A stretch of DNA of 64,000 bases from Flavobacterium sp. SH_e (GCF_025717045.1 NZ_JAOVZN010000001.1:372001-436000), one strand, 5' to 3'. Shown: positions 42,280 through 50,653, counted from the stretch's first letter. A program made the numbers and translations. The notes: generated by a model not told the origin, from the sequence alone.

Positions 42280-43952
42280 GTCTGCTAATGGTTCTCTTCT
42301 TCTTTTCTTGCAAAGAAAAAACAACTGTGTCTCCTAAAGTTAACCCTACCTTAGAGGAAGCTTATAAAATAAGAGATAAAGGTATTGCCGATTTTCAAAG
42401 CAAAAACTACAACAGTGCTTTTTACAATTTTAATAAATCTAAAATACTTTCTGAAACTATAAAAGACAGTTCTAATATTGTTTACAATTTAATTCAAATG
42501 GCTTCTGTCCAACAAATAAATGGAGATTTTTATGGAAGCAAAGAAACCTTAACAGAAGCACTGCCGTACATTAAAAAGAAAGGCATTTACACTGTTTCTA
42601 TTAATAACTTTTTCGGAATTGCAGACAAAGAACTTTCGCTTTACAATGATGCAATCTACTATTATAAAGAAGCAATTAAAGATGCTGAAAATAATGTTTC
42701 TAAGTTCTCACCTTTAAATAATATCGCTGTTATTTATATTGAACAGAAAAAATATAAAGAAGCCATTCAAATTCTAGAATTAATTTTAAAAGAAAAACAA
42801 ATTTCAAAACAAAGTAAAGCAAGGGTTTTAGACAATCTTGGTTTTGCTTATTTTAGAATTGGAAATAACGAAAAGGGACTTGCATTAATGAATGAAGGTT
42901 TGAAAATTAGAACAGCGTCTCAAGATTTATATGCAATTATTGGCAGTAACCTTCATTTGGCTCAATTTTACTCAAAAACTGATATTAAAAAATCAAATGA
43001 ATATGCCGAAAAAGCATATGAGATAGCCACAAAACTTCATAGTATTGACGAACGTTTAAAAGCGTTATCCTTCTTAATCTCTAATGATTCTGATTCTCAA
43101 AATGCTTATGCCCAAAAATTCATTTTCTTAAATGATAGCATTATTAAAATTCGCAACAATTTCAAAAACAAGTTCGCTAAAATTAAATACGATTCGAAAA
43201 AAGAAAAAGCCGAAAATGAAAAACTTCGTTTAGAAAAAGCCGAAAATTTAGTTGCTCTTAAAGAAGCTGAAAACGAAAAAATCATCTTTATTGCCGCTTT
43301 CACCATTTTACTGTTTCTATTAGCTTATCTGAAAAAGCATTATGACAACAGAAACCGAATGGAGAAAATAAAAACAGCCTATGATACCGAAACCAGAATT
43401 GCAAAAGACATTCATGATGGTTTGGCAAATGATGTATTTCACGCTATTACTTATACTCAAACCCAGCCTTTAACCAACGAGAATAACAAAGAAAACTTAT
43501 TAGAAAAATTGGATGATATTTATTTGCGAGTTCGAGGAATTTCTCGAGAAAACAATAATATCGATACTGGTACAAATTATCCCACTAATTTAAAAGAAAT
43601 GCTTTCAACTTACAATAGCAGTCAAACAAACGTTATTATTAACGGTATTGATAAAGTAAATTGGGATTCGGTTGAGGATTTAAAAAAGATTGCCATCCAA
43701 AGAGTTTTACACGAATTAATGGTTAATATGAAAAAACACAGTGAAGCTTCTGTGGTATCCATAACATTTAATTCAAACTCCAATTCTCTATTTATTGACT
43801 ATAGCGATATTGGTAAAGGCTGCGAAAAATCAAAAATTATAAAAAATGGTTTGCAAAATATGGAAAACCGTATTTTGGCTATAAACGGAACTATTACTTT
43901 TGACACTGAACCAAATAAAGGTTTCAAAGTAAAAATAACAATGCCTAAATAA
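42258..43952 (+). CDS. TPR-sensor histidine kinase, locus 1 (lipoprotein-type signal, LuxR-system kinase)
   Basis: 564 residues. N-terminal signal with lipobox FFFSC (Cys16). Residues about 25-285 are TPR-like helices (NSAFYNFNKSKIL, YYYKEAIKDAENN, FAYFRIGNNEKGLALMNEG), predicted periplasmic. A charged coiled coil (about 300-335) leads to one membrane helix (about 336-356). The cytosolic part has a HisKA_3-type phospho-acceptor His386 in IHDGLANDV, an N-box-like HELMVNMKKHSEAS and a G-box DIGKGCEKSKI. This is the NarX-like class that pairs with LuxR-type regulators; one follows 6 bp downstream. It differs from classic kinases by its TPR sensor and lipid anchor. Confidence 0.92.
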   Translation: MLRSPFFCLLMVLFFFSCKEKTTVSPKVNPTLEEAYKIRDKGIADFQSKNYNSAFYNFNKSKILSETIKDSSNIVYNLIQMASVQQINGDFYGSKETLTEALPYIKKKGIYTVSINNFFGIADKELSLYNDAIYYYKEAIKDAENNVSKFSPLNNIAVIYIEQKKYKEAIQILELILKEKQISKQSKARVLDNLGFAYFRIGNNEKGLALMNEGLKIRTASQDLYAIIGSNLHLAQFYSKTDIKKSNEYAEKAYEIATKLHSIDERLKALSFLISNDSDSQNAYAQKFIFLNDSIIKIRNNFKNKFAKIKYDSKKEKAENEKLRLEKAENLVALKEAENEKIIFIAAFTILLFLLAYLKKHYDNRNRMEKIKTAYDTETRIAKDIHDGLANDVFHAITYTQTQPLTNENNKENLLEKLDDIYLRVRGISRENNNIDTGTNYPTNLKEMLSTYNSSQTNVIINGIDKVNWDSVEDLKKIAIQRVLHELMVNMKKHSEASVVSITFNSNSNSLFIDYSDIGKGCEKSKIIKNGLQNMENRILAINGTITFDTEPNKGFKVKITMPK

Positions 43953-43958
43953 AAGCCT

Positions 43959-44627
43959 ATGTTTAAAAAAGTAATTATTGCCGAGGATTTTGAAGAATTC
44001 AATTTAGCCATAAAACAAACTTTGAATGATTTCGACATTGTCAATTTTCAGCACGCAAAATATTGTGACGATGCTTTTCTAAAAATAAGAAAAGCCATTC
44101 AGGATAATGAACCATATGATTTATTAATTAGCGATCTTTCATTTAAAAAAGACCATCGTGAAGTAAAAATTGGCAGCGGTGACGAACTAATTGAGAAAGT
44201 TCGTGAACTGCAGCCTAATATTAAAATCATTGCCTACTCTATTGAAGATAAAAATGTTCGTATAAAATCACTTTTCGAAAATTCTGAAATCAACGCCTTT
44301 GTTCTAAAAGGCCGAAATAGTATTGAAGATCTCAAAAAAGCGATTACACTGATTTCGAATTCAGATCAAAAATTTATTTCGCCCGAAATTGCTTCTGCTC
44401 TTCAAGAAAAAGGCAATTACGAAATTGACGATGTCGATATTAAAATTTTAAAGTATTTGTCTGCCGGAACTTCACAGGATGAAATCATCGAAATTTTTAA
44501 AACCAGCGATATTAAGCCAAACAGTAAAAGTGCAATGGAAAAAAGGTTATCAAAACTGAAAGACTTTTTCAAGGCAAACAATACTATTCATTTGGTTTCA
44601 ATCACAAAAGATATGGGAATTATTTAA
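43959..44627 (+). CDS. LuxR/NarL-like response regulator, locus 1
   Basis: 222 residues. Receiver domain at about 1-135 with Asp59 in LLISDLSF, the acidic pair AEDFEE, an IIAYSIED switch and VLKGRNS (Lys). The C-terminal part (about 150-222) has a helix-turn-helix of LuxR style (DVDIKILKYLSAGTSQDEI, SKSAMEKRLSKLKDFF). It is 6 bp after the TPR kinase gene and certainly its partner. It is the only such regulator near either locus, so it may also serve the two kinases at 51.5-55.0 kb. The phased 10-bp repeats upstream of both promoters are candidate binding sites. Confidence 0.93.
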   Translation: MFKKVIIAEDFEEFNLAIKQTLNDFDIVNFQHAKYCDDAFLKIRKAIQDNEPYDLLISDLSFKKDHREVKIGSGDELIEKVRELQPNIKIIAYSIEDKNVRIKSLFENSEINAFVLKGRNSIEDLKKAITLISNSDQKFISPEIASALQEKGNYEIDDVDIKILKYLSAGTSQDEIIEIFKTSDIKPNSKSAMEKRLSKLKDFFKANNTIHLVSITKDMGII

Positions 44628-44648
44628 ATTCTCATCGCATCATTTTCA

Positions 44649-44671
44649 AGCTCCTTCGGGGGCTTTTTTTA
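44649..44671 (+). terminator. Terminator of the locus-1 operon
   Basis: AGCTCC-TTCG-GGGGCT (44649-44664) with a UUCG tetraloop, then a run of T. This ends the lipoprotein-kinase-regulator transcript. Confidence 0.85.
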
Positions 44672-44694
44672 TTTCCAAAATTTAAATTTTACGG

Positions 44695-44752
44695 ATTACG
44701 GTTTTCCATAAAATACTGGTTTTGATTGGTTTTACTTTTGGAATTATTAATC
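44695..44752 (+). repeat. Promoter-bearing direct repeat, copy 1
   Basis: About 57 bp nearly identical to 45795-45851, including ATTACGG, TTCCATAAAATACTG and TTTTGATTGGTTTTACTTTTG words. TACTTTTG (44733-44740) matches the -7 consensus and lies 31 nt before the ATG at 44772. Confidence 0.85.
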
Positions 44753-44771
44753 AATTAAATCAAAAAAAAAA

Positions 44772-45329
44772 ATGAAGAACCTCATCATTCACATCATTGC
44801 AACATTCATTACAATTCTACTATTTTCTTGTCAAAGAACTTTCCAGTCAGATACAGATTTAGCTTTAGCCGTAGATTCAGCAGCAATAGCTGTCGATTCA
44901 ATTGCACCAACAATAACTAATAAATGGGAATATCATCAATCGACGGATAAAATGACATCAAAAGCAATCAAGTTTGCACAGATAATTTCTAATGAAAGCT
45001 TAGATCTAGAATTTCCATATGAAGGAACTAATTATGGTAGATTAACATTAAGAAAAAAGGATGGCTTGGATATATACTTAAGTATTGATAAAGGACAAAT
45101 TAGTGGAGGATATGATAACAATTATATCTCAGTACGTTTTGATGAAGAGAAGCCTATCAAATTTAGCTATACTGAACCACAAGATGGAAGTAGTGACTTA
45201 ATTTTTATTGATAATGAAGCAAAATTCTTATCAAAGCTGAAAAAATCAAAAAAAATACTTATTTCATTGCCTCTATATCAAGCCGGAAATCAAATACTAG
45301 AATTCAATACGGTAGATTTAAAATGGTAA
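44772..45329 (+). CDS. Lipoprotein of unknown function
   Basis: 185 residues; lipobox LFSC (Cys20). After an Ala/Asp-rich spacer the domain starts WEYHQSTDKMTSKAIKFA. It runs through beta-rich segments (GRLTLRKKDGLDIYLSIDKG, ISVRFDEEKPIKFSYTEPQDG) to a C-terminal strand ILEFNTVDLKW. The pattern Trp-x(4)-Ser-x-Asp-Lys-Met-Thr at the start and a final Phe-x-Thr strand recalls small periplasmic proteins related to VasI-like domains, but this is only a resemblance. It is followed 18 bp later by another lipoprotein gene and preceded by a promoter-bearing repeat. Confidence 0.78.
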   Translation: MKNLIIHIIATFITILLFSCQRTFQSDTDLALAVDSAAIAVDSIAPTITNKWEYHQSTDKMTSKAIKFAQIISNESLDLEFPYEGTNYGRLTLRKKDGLDIYLSIDKGQISGGYDNNYISVRFDEEKPIKFSYTEPQDGSSDLIFIDNEAKFLSKLKKSKKILISLPLYQAGNQILEFNTVDLKW

Positions 45330-45347
45330 TTCTAAAAAAAGCAACCT

Positions 45348-45686
45348 ATGAAAAAAATTATACTTCTTCTTATTATAATTATAATCTTTGGCTGTTCAAC
45401 CAATAGCGAACTATATAAAGAAACAGATTCATTTGTACGATCTCTACAAACAGAATATGAAAGCTATGGATTTTCTCCTGAAAAATATTCAAAGACAACT
45501 AGTGACGGCTTATATACCATTTCTCCGATTGGTCGTTTGATAAATGTGAAAATACAAAAAATTGTAAGTTCAGAAGAATATGAAGAATTAAAGAAAGATC
45601 TCGAGAACCATTACCAAGGCGATTCAAGAGTTAATAGTGTATACATTTGCCAAGCAGGCACTATCATGATTGATTGTAGAAACTAA
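45348..45686 (+). CDS. Small lipoprotein of unknown function
   Basis: 112 residues; lipobox IFGC (Cys16). The mature part is helical and charged at first (TDSFVRSLQTEYESYG) and then beta-like (TISPIGRLINVKI). It ends in VYICQAGTIMIDCRN, with two Cys that could be disulfide-bonded. Family not recognised. It is co-transcribed with the preceding lipoprotein gene (18 bp gap) and followed by a terminator. Confidence 0.75.
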   Translation: MKKIILLLIIIIIFGCSTNSELYKETDSFVRSLQTEYESYGFSPEKYSKTTSDGLYTISPIGRLINVKIQKIVSSEEYEELKKDLENHYQGDSRVNSVYICQAGTIMIDCRN

Positions 45687-45730
45687 AATATTCAGCAAAA
45701 TTTATTTTAATAAAAACCAAATATGTTTTA

Positions 45731-45757
45731 AAGAGGAACTTCATTGTCCTCTTTTTT
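45731..45757 (+). terminator. Terminator after the two-lipoprotein operon
   Basis: AAGAGGA (45731-45737), loop, TCCTCTT (45747-45753), then TTTT. Confidence 0.75.
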
Positions 45758-45794
45758 CCGTTTAAAAAACTTCCTCTTTTTAAAATTCTGTTTC

Positions 45795-45851
45795 ATTACG
45801 GATTTCCATAAAATACTGATTTTGATTGGTTTTACTTTTGAATTATTAATT
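45795..45851 (+). repeat. Promoter-bearing direct repeat, copy 2
   Basis: Second copy of the repeat at 44695-44752, with a few substitutions and one-base indels. TACTTTTG (45833-45840) lies 25 nt before the ATG at 45866, so the duplication gives two different genes the same promoter. Confidence 0.85.
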
Positions 45852-45865
45852 TAAATTCTAAACCT

Positions 45866-46933
45866 ATGGAAATGAATATTCAACTAAAATCGTTAGCCGA
45901 TAAAATAAATCAGCTGAAAAGTAAAATTGAAACAGAAGAATCTACTAAGCATGCTTTTGTTTTACCTTTTATACATATTTTGGGATACGATGCATTTAAC
46001 CCGCTTGAAGTAGTTCCTGAATTTACCGCAGATCTTGGATTAAAGAAAGGTGAAAAAGTAGATTATGCTATTTTTCAAAATGGAGAACCTATTATAATTG
46101 TGGAATGCAAAAGCTGGAAAGAAAAACTTACGGTTCATAATTCTCAATTATTCCGTTACTTTCACGTCACAAAAACCCGATTTGCTCTTTTAACAAATGG
46201 AATAAATTATCAATTCTTTACCGATTTAGATGATCAAAATAAAATGGATGAAAAGCCTTTTTTGGAATTTGATATTTGTAATCTGAAAGAAAATACAATA
46301 AACGAAATTGCGAAATTCCACAAAGCAAATTTTGACGTTGACAATATTGTAAGCAATGCCAGTTCTCTAAAATACATTAAAGAAATTAAGAAACTTATAA
46401 ATGCTGAATTAGAGAATCCTTCGAACGATTTTACAAAGCTATTTGCAAGTAAAATATATACGGGAAGATTAACTGAAAAAGTTGTGGATGAATTTAAAGA
46501 TTTGGTTCAAAAATCAGTTAGTCAATTTATTAATGACAAAATTAATGATCGTTTGAATGCCGCTTTAAGCAAAGAAACTATTAAGCAACAAGATGAAGAA
46601 ATTGCTTCTGTTGAAGATGACAGCAAAGTTGTAACAACCGAAGAAGAATTAGATGGTTATCGTATTGTAGTTGCCATTTTACGCCGAAAATTGCCAATTA
46701 GCAGAATAGTATATCGTGATACACAGTCTTATTTCGGAATATTATTAGACGATAATAATCGTAAACCTCTATGCAGACTTCACTTAAATGGCGGAAAAAA
46801 ATATATAAGTCTTTTCAATAATAACAAAAGCGAAGCTAAAATCGCAATATCTTCAATTGATGACATTTATCAATATGAAAAAGAATTATTAGAAACAGCA
46901 GCTCTTTATGAAACAGAATTAAATCCCGTATAA
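45866..46933 (+). CDS. Stand-alone HsdR-N-like PD-(D/E)XK nuclease-domain protein
   Basis: 355 residues. The N-terminal 160 residues match the HsdR N-terminal nuclease fold: STKHAFVLPFIHILGYD, then GEKVDYAIFQNGEPIIIVECKSW, whose Asp and ECK supply the D-ExK site, and LLTNGINYQFFTDLD. A helical middle (about 165-245) leads to a C-terminal beta-rich domain (YRIVVAILRRKLPISRIVYRD). There is no helicase, methylase or specificity subunit nearby, so it is not a complete type I system. Proteins of this layout are often annotated as type I restriction enzyme; their role is unknown and could be defence or nucleic-acid processing. An ATG at 45872 is an alternative start. Confidence 0.88.
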   Translation: MEMNIQLKSLADKINQLKSKIETEESTKHAFVLPFIHILGYDAFNPLEVVPEFTADLGLKKGEKVDYAIFQNGEPIIIVECKSWKEKLTVHNSQLFRYFHVTKTRFALLTNGINYQFFTDLDDQNKMDEKPFLEFDICNLKENTINEIAKFHKANFDVDNIVSNASSLKYIKEIKKLINAELENPSNDFTKLFASKIYTGRLTEKVVDEFKDLVQKSVSQFINDKINDRLNAALSKETIKQQDEEIASVEDDSKVVTTEEELDGYRIVVAILRRKLPISRIVYRDTQSYFGILLDDNNRKPLCRLHLNGGKKYISLFNNNKSEAKIAISSIDDIYQYEKELLETAALYETELNPV

Positions 46934-47014
46934 GTACTCCCTTTAAAGAATTTAATTCTAATTAGATTTATCGCAACAAAAAAGCTTTTAACTCTAACTA
47001 AAACCACATCGCCT

Positions 47015-47428
47015 ATGCAAAAAAACTACCTCATCTTACTTTTACTATTCTTTTTATTTTCCTGTAAAAAAGCCAGCGCTCCGCCTCCATTACCGCAAGT
47101 AAATTCATTTTACAAACCCGTAATTCAGGCAGATGATCGAAAAACTATTACGCCAGAAGAAGCCAAAACATATCATGTAAATACGACTTACAAATATGAA
47201 TATCGAACTGGACATCCCGGTAATTACGAATACAATTATGATGTAAAAGGAATAAACATCAAAGGCGATTCGGTTTTTGGCAATATCAATACACAAGGAA
47301 AATATGGAGCTGGAATTTTAAAAACCGACAGTATTCCCGAACTCGAAATCAATACTGAATGGGTTTCGAACGGAAAACTAAAAGCTCTTGACAAAAATGG
47401 AAATGAATATCAGCTAATCGTTAAATAA
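47015..47428 (+). CDS. Small lipoprotein with proline-rich linker
   Basis: 137 residues; lipobox LFSC (Cys17), then an APPPLP linker. The mature domain has Tyr-rich strands (YKYEYRTGHPGNYEYNYDV), a Gly-Asp segment (IKGDSVFGNINTQGKYG) and ends LKALDKNGNEYQLIVK. The last part resembles short OB- or SH3-like surface domains. Function unknown. It is 9 bp upstream of the next small secreted protein, hence one operon. Confidence 0.78.
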   Translation: MQKNYLILLLLFFLFSCKKASAPPPLPQVNSFYKPVIQADDRKTITPEEAKTYHVNTTYKYEYRTGHPGNYEYNYDVKGINIKGDSVFGNINTQGKYGAGILKTDSIPELEINTEWVSNGKLKALDKNGNEYQLIVK

Positions 47429-47437
47429 AATTTTTTC

Positions 47438-47647
47438 ATGAAATATATTTTACCTCTACTTTTTATTTTTTTAACTTCTTTCAGTCCGCCAGAAACCAAT
47501 GTCTATATCTGCGGGTCAAAAGGCGCAAAGAAATATCATTACAATGAAAATTGTCGAGGTTTAAGTTCTTGCAGTCACGGAGTTGTAAAAACATCTCTTA
47601 AAGAAGCTCAAAGCTATGGTTTGACACTTTGCGGATGGGAAGATTAA
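47438..47647 (+). CDS. Small secreted Cys-rich protein
   Basis: 69 residues with a signal peptide (about 1-18). The mature part is YICGSKGAKKYHYNENC followed by RGLSSCSHGVV and ends GLTLCGWED. The spacing YH-x4-C-x5-C plus a final Cys resembles small Ada-like metal-binding modules found in secreted bacterial proteins (KYH...C...C...C), so a metal site or disulfides are likely. The stop codon sits in the loop of a terminator hairpin (47636-47663). Confidence 0.78.
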   Translation: MKYILPLLFIFLTSFSPPETNVYICGSKGAKKYHYNENCRGLSSCSHGVVKTSLKEAQSYGLTLCGWED

Positions 47648-47663
47648 ATATCTTCCCATTTTT
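47636..47663 (+). terminator. Terminator whose loop contains the stop codon
   Basis: TGGGAAGAT (47636-47644), TAA stop plus two bases, ATCTTCCCA (47650-47658), then TTTTT. The 5' arm encodes the last residues of the small secreted protein. Confidence 0.8.
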
Positions 47664-47741
47664 AATATTTAATCATTTGATAATAATCACTTTACAATAA
47701 TTTCACATTAGTTTTCTTAATTTGATATAAAACTAATCGTC

Positions 47742-47825
47742 ATGAAATTATTTAATCTAAATTTTCTAGTTTCTTTCAAAGAATGGCTTTTTCTAAGAGC
47801 TATGCAATCTTCTTTCCTACATTAA
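47742..47825 (+). CDS. Possible 27-residue peptide upstream of the beta-glucosidase gene
   Basis: ATG 47742 to TAA 47823-47825. The translation is hydrophobic and aromatic (LNFLVSFKEWLFLRAMQ). It lies 33 bp before the GH1 gene and after a TTTGATATAA stretch that may be a promoter. It could be a leader peptide or chance; there is no terminator between it and the GH1 gene. Confidence 0.3.
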   Translation: MKLFNLNFLVSFKEWLFLRAMQSSFLH

Positions 47826-47858
47826 TAAATAGTTTAAAAATAAAGGAAAGTACATTGA

Positions 47859-49211
47859 ATGAATAAAACTGAAAGCTCATTTCTGAACAAAAACCAATTT
47901 GGTGAAGATTTCTTGTGGGGTGTTTCAACCGCTGCTTTCCAAATTGAAGGTGCGCATGATTCAGACGGAAAAGGTTCTTCTATTTGGGATGTTTTTACTT
48001 CTCAAAAAGGAAAAATAAAAAACGGTCATCATGCCATAACTGCCTGCGATTTCTACAACTCATATCAGGACGATATTAATCTAATTCGTGAATTGAATAT
48101 TCCGAATTTTAGATTTTCCATCAGCTGGCCTAGAATTATGCCAACTGGTATTCATCCTATAAATCAAGCGGGAATAGATTATTACAACAAAATTATAGAT
48201 TCTTTGCTTGCTTCTGGAATCGAACCCTGGATTACTCTTTATCATTGGGATTTGCCGCACGAACTGGAATTAAAAGGCGGATGGACAAGCCGCGAATCGG
48301 TTTCTTGGTTTAAAGAATATGTCGAAGTTTGTGTACAGTATTTTGGCGATCGCGTAAAAAACTGGATGGTAATCAATGAACCCTCTGTTTTTACGGGAGC
48401 TGGTTATTTTTTAGGCATTCACGCACCTGGCAAAAAAGGAATTACCAATTACCTTAAAGCCATGCACCACGTTACTTTAGCAACTGCAGCAGGCGCCAAA
48501 ATAATTCGAAATCGGATTCCTCAAGCCAATATTGGTACAACATTTTCATGTACACATATAGAACCTGCAACTGAAAGCCAGAAAGATATTGAAGCCGCAA
48601 AACGTGTCGATACTTTACTAAATAGAACTTTTATTGAACCTATTTTAGGATTAGGTTATCCTCAGCAAGATCTTCCGGTTCTTAAAAAGCTTAATTCTTA
48701 CATTTTAGAGGACGATTTAAACAATCTTAATTTCGATTTCGATTTCATTGGTTTACAATGTTATACAAGAGAAATTGTGAAATCTGCAATGCTCATTCCG
48801 TATATTGGTGCCGAATTGGTAAGCGCCGAAAAAAGAAATGTAATTTCAACCGAAATGGGTTGGGAAGTTTATCCGCCTGCGCTCTATCATGTTCTAAAAA
48901 AATTTAATGAGTACGAAGGAATTCGGAAAATCATTATTACCGAAAACGGGGCCGCTTTTCCAGATACGGTTACAAATGGAAAAGTTTACGATATAAAGCG
49001 AACGCATTATATTCAAGATCATTTGGAACAGATTTTAAAAGCCAAAAACGATGGATTAAACGTTGAAGGTTATTTTGTCTGGAGCCTAACCGATAACTTT
49101 GAATGGGCCGAAGGTTACAACGCAAGATTTGGCTTAATTCACGTTGATTTTGAAACACAGAAAAGAACCATTAAAAATTCTGGATTATGGTTTAAAGATT
49201 TTCTATCTTAA
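47859..49211 (+). CDS. Family 1 beta-glucosidase
   Basis: 450 residues, the usual GH1 length, no signal peptide, so cytoplasmic. N-terminal signature FLWGVSTAAFQIEGA, acid/base Glu in WMVINEPSVF, nucleophile Glu in IITENGAAF, aglycone/substrate motifs HWDLPHEL and WSLTDNFEWAEGY. It hydrolyses beta-glucosides or beta-galactosides taken up by the cell. No transporter is adjacent. Confidence 0.96.
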   Translation: MNKTESSFLNKNQFGEDFLWGVSTAAFQIEGAHDSDGKGSSIWDVFTSQKGKIKNGHHAITACDFYNSYQDDINLIRELNIPNFRFSISWPRIMPTGIHPINQAGIDYYNKIIDSLLASGIEPWITLYHWDLPHELELKGGWTSRESVSWFKEYVEVCVQYFGDRVKNWMVINEPSVFTGAGYFLGIHAPGKKGITNYLKAMHHVTLATAAGAKIIRNRIPQANIGTTFSCTHIEPATESQKDIEAAKRVDTLLNRTFIEPILGLGYPQQDLPVLKKLNSYILEDDLNNLNFDFDFIGLQCYTREIVKSAMLIPYIGAELVSAEKRNVISTEMGWEVYPPALYHVLKKFNEYEGIRKIIITENGAAFPDTVTNGKVYDIKRTHYIQDHLEQILKAKNDGLNVEGYFVWSLTDNFEWAEGYNARFGLIHVDFETQKRTIKNSGLWFKDFLS

Positions 49212-49230
49212 TAAAACTTATTATTTTAAA

Positions 49231-49274
49231 CACAAAGTTCACAAAGCTTTCTCTATAGCTTTGCGAACTTTGCG
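49231..49274 (-). terminator. Imperfect palindrome between convergent genes
   Basis: CACAAAGTTCACAAAGCT and its near reverse complement AGCTTTGCGAACTTTGCG flank an 8-10 nt loop. In the minus-strand RNA the two differences become G-U pairs, so it folds better as the 3' end of the minus gene at 49289. Similar CGCAAAGTTCGCAAAG palindromes are typical intergenic repeats of flavobacteria. Confidence 0.55.
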
Positions 49275-49288
49275 TTTATAAAACAGTC

Positions 49289-49654
49289 TTACTGAAATCT
49301 AAATTTGTAATTCTGTTTTAAGATTCCAACATGGATTTTACCATTACTTTTTAAGTGAGTTGTCACCATAATATATTTTTCTTCCGGATATTTTATATCA
49401 TAACTAAAAGTCGTGTCTTTTGCCTTAATCTGAAGCAGATGCTTTCCTTCATCAGATATTGAAAGATCTATTGTTTCATAAGTTGGCAATTCTTCTGTAG
49501 CATTTAAGTTAATATCTTGAACTTTTGTTTTATCCAGAAATACTTCCAGTTTCAACTTATCAAGTCTCATATCTGTTGGCTGTTCAAAAGAAGCAACATA
49601 TTTTTTACAACCGAAGGTGCATAAAATGATTAAAAGTAATAGAAGCTTTTTCAT
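49289..49654 (-). CDS. Small lipoprotein of unknown function
   Basis: 121 residues; lipobox TFGC (Cys16). The mature domain is beta-rich: RLDKLKLEVFLDKTKVQD, an immunoglobulin-like ISDEGKHLLQIKAKDTTFSYDI, then KYIMVTTHLKSNGKIHVGIL. Not assigned to a family. Single gene with an A+T-rich upstream region. Confidence 0.75.
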   Translation of the reverse strand: MKKLLLLLIILCTFGCKKYVASFEQPTDMRLDKLKLEVFLDKTKVQDINLNATEELPTYETIDLSISDEGKHLLQIKAKDTTFSYDIKYPEEKYIMVTTHLKSNGKIHVGILKQNYKFRFQ

Positions 49655-50020
49655 AAAAGAAGTTTTAAGACAAGTAGTTATTAGAAAATCAAAAATCTAT
49701 TTATTGTTCGATAAATATAAATAATTTTATTACAATTCGGCTGTTTCGAACGTTCGTTTTGTACTTCAAAATTTAGCTATTATGAGTAGGGAAATTTTTT
49801 AAAAAAAGGTCAAAAAAAAGACTAAAAAATTCATTAATTTATTGATTTTTAGTAGGTTTTACGGATTTTTTTTCTTATCTTTATTATCTAAATAACAGTA
49901 AATATATGCCGAAAAACGAACTTTTTAAATGCCAAAATTACTCTCCAAAAAATTATTCTTTTAATCTCTTCCAGCATTTTATTTTTGAAAATGCAATCCA
50001 AAACCATTTAGAATTTATTT
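49655..50020. other. A+T-rich intergenic region, no gene accepted
   Basis: Contains a perfect palindrome CGAACGTTCG (49747-49756) and a TTACGGAT word (49859-49866). A 61-codon plus-strand frame from 49906 runs into the 3' end of the minus gene at 50021 and has biased, Phe/Asn/Gln-rich content; I do not call it. Confidence 0.5.
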
Positions 50021-50653
50021 CTATTCTTTTTTCTTCACCAAGTTTAAACACGCAGAAGACAAAAGCACAACTGCACCAACTGCAACCGTAATTATTTTTT
50101 CGGGCTGTATTTTCTGAGCTATTTTTTTAGAAAATTCACCAGCCAAATCAAATAAAAGATTTCCTTTTTTAGGAACTTCTTTTGACTCTTCATTTTCATT
50201 TTCCACAAAACTCTTAAATTCTATGCTTTCATGTCTGACTTCAACACTTGGCTTCACGTCTGCCTTACTTTCAAGCTGTTTTGCTTCAACAATTCTATAT
50301 TTTTTATCGAAATTTTTAAAAGGCCTCGGCTGAAAATCGACCATAATTGCCGCAAGATTTATCGCGTCAATATTGTGTGGATCAGTTTCGTTTTTGAAGA
50401 AAGTTTCAATCGGTCTGAATTTATCTTTTTGCTCCTTAAACTTATTTTTTTTTGTATGGTCAAAATCTAAGCAAAATAAATTTCTAAAAACATTCAAATC
50501 GTCTTGAGTTGGCTCATTTTCAAAAATAAGCCAGCACAAATCGCGAAGTTTTCCGCGAGAGGGACTGTATAAATAATCAAAGTATTGTCCTTCTTTTTCT
50601 ATCTCGTATTTAATCTTAATCGCCTTTTTATATTCTTCTAATGTATTAATCAT
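50021..50653 (-). CDS. Membrane-anchored protein of an unrecognised family (paralogue 2)
   Basis: 210 residues from ATG 50653, chosen by alignment with the 40662-41663 protein; an ATG at 50701 would add 16 polar residues. The N-terminal domain shares SRGKLRDLCW, KNKF, FRPIETFFKNETDP and VDFQPRPFKNF with paralogue 1. A charged linker leads to a C-terminal membrane helix (about 187-205, IITVAVGAVVLLSSACLNL) and a KKKE tail. It lacks the external Cys-rich domain of paralogue 1. Divergent from the second lipoprotein-kinase locus. Role unknown; co-conservation suggests it belongs to the same system. Confidence 0.8.
   Translation of the reverse strand: MINTLEEYKKAIKIKYEIEKEGQYFDYLYSPSRGKLRDLCWLIFENEPTQDDLNVFRNLFCLDFDHTKKNKFKEQKDKFRPIETFFKNETDPHNIDAINLAAIMVDFQPRPFKNFDKKYRIVEAKQLESKADVKPSVEVRHESIEFKSFVENENEESKEVPKKGNLLFDLAGEFSKKIAQKIQPEKIITVAVGAVVLLSSACLNLVKKKE

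Noticed and set aside
45866..46933. Type I restriction-modification system
   Set aside because: Only an HsdR N-terminal-like domain is present; no HsdM, HsdS or helicase region.
49906..50091. 61-codon plus-strand frame
   Set aside because: No signal or domain, odd Phe/Asn/Gln composition, and its 3' part is antisense to the end of a well-supported minus-strand gene.
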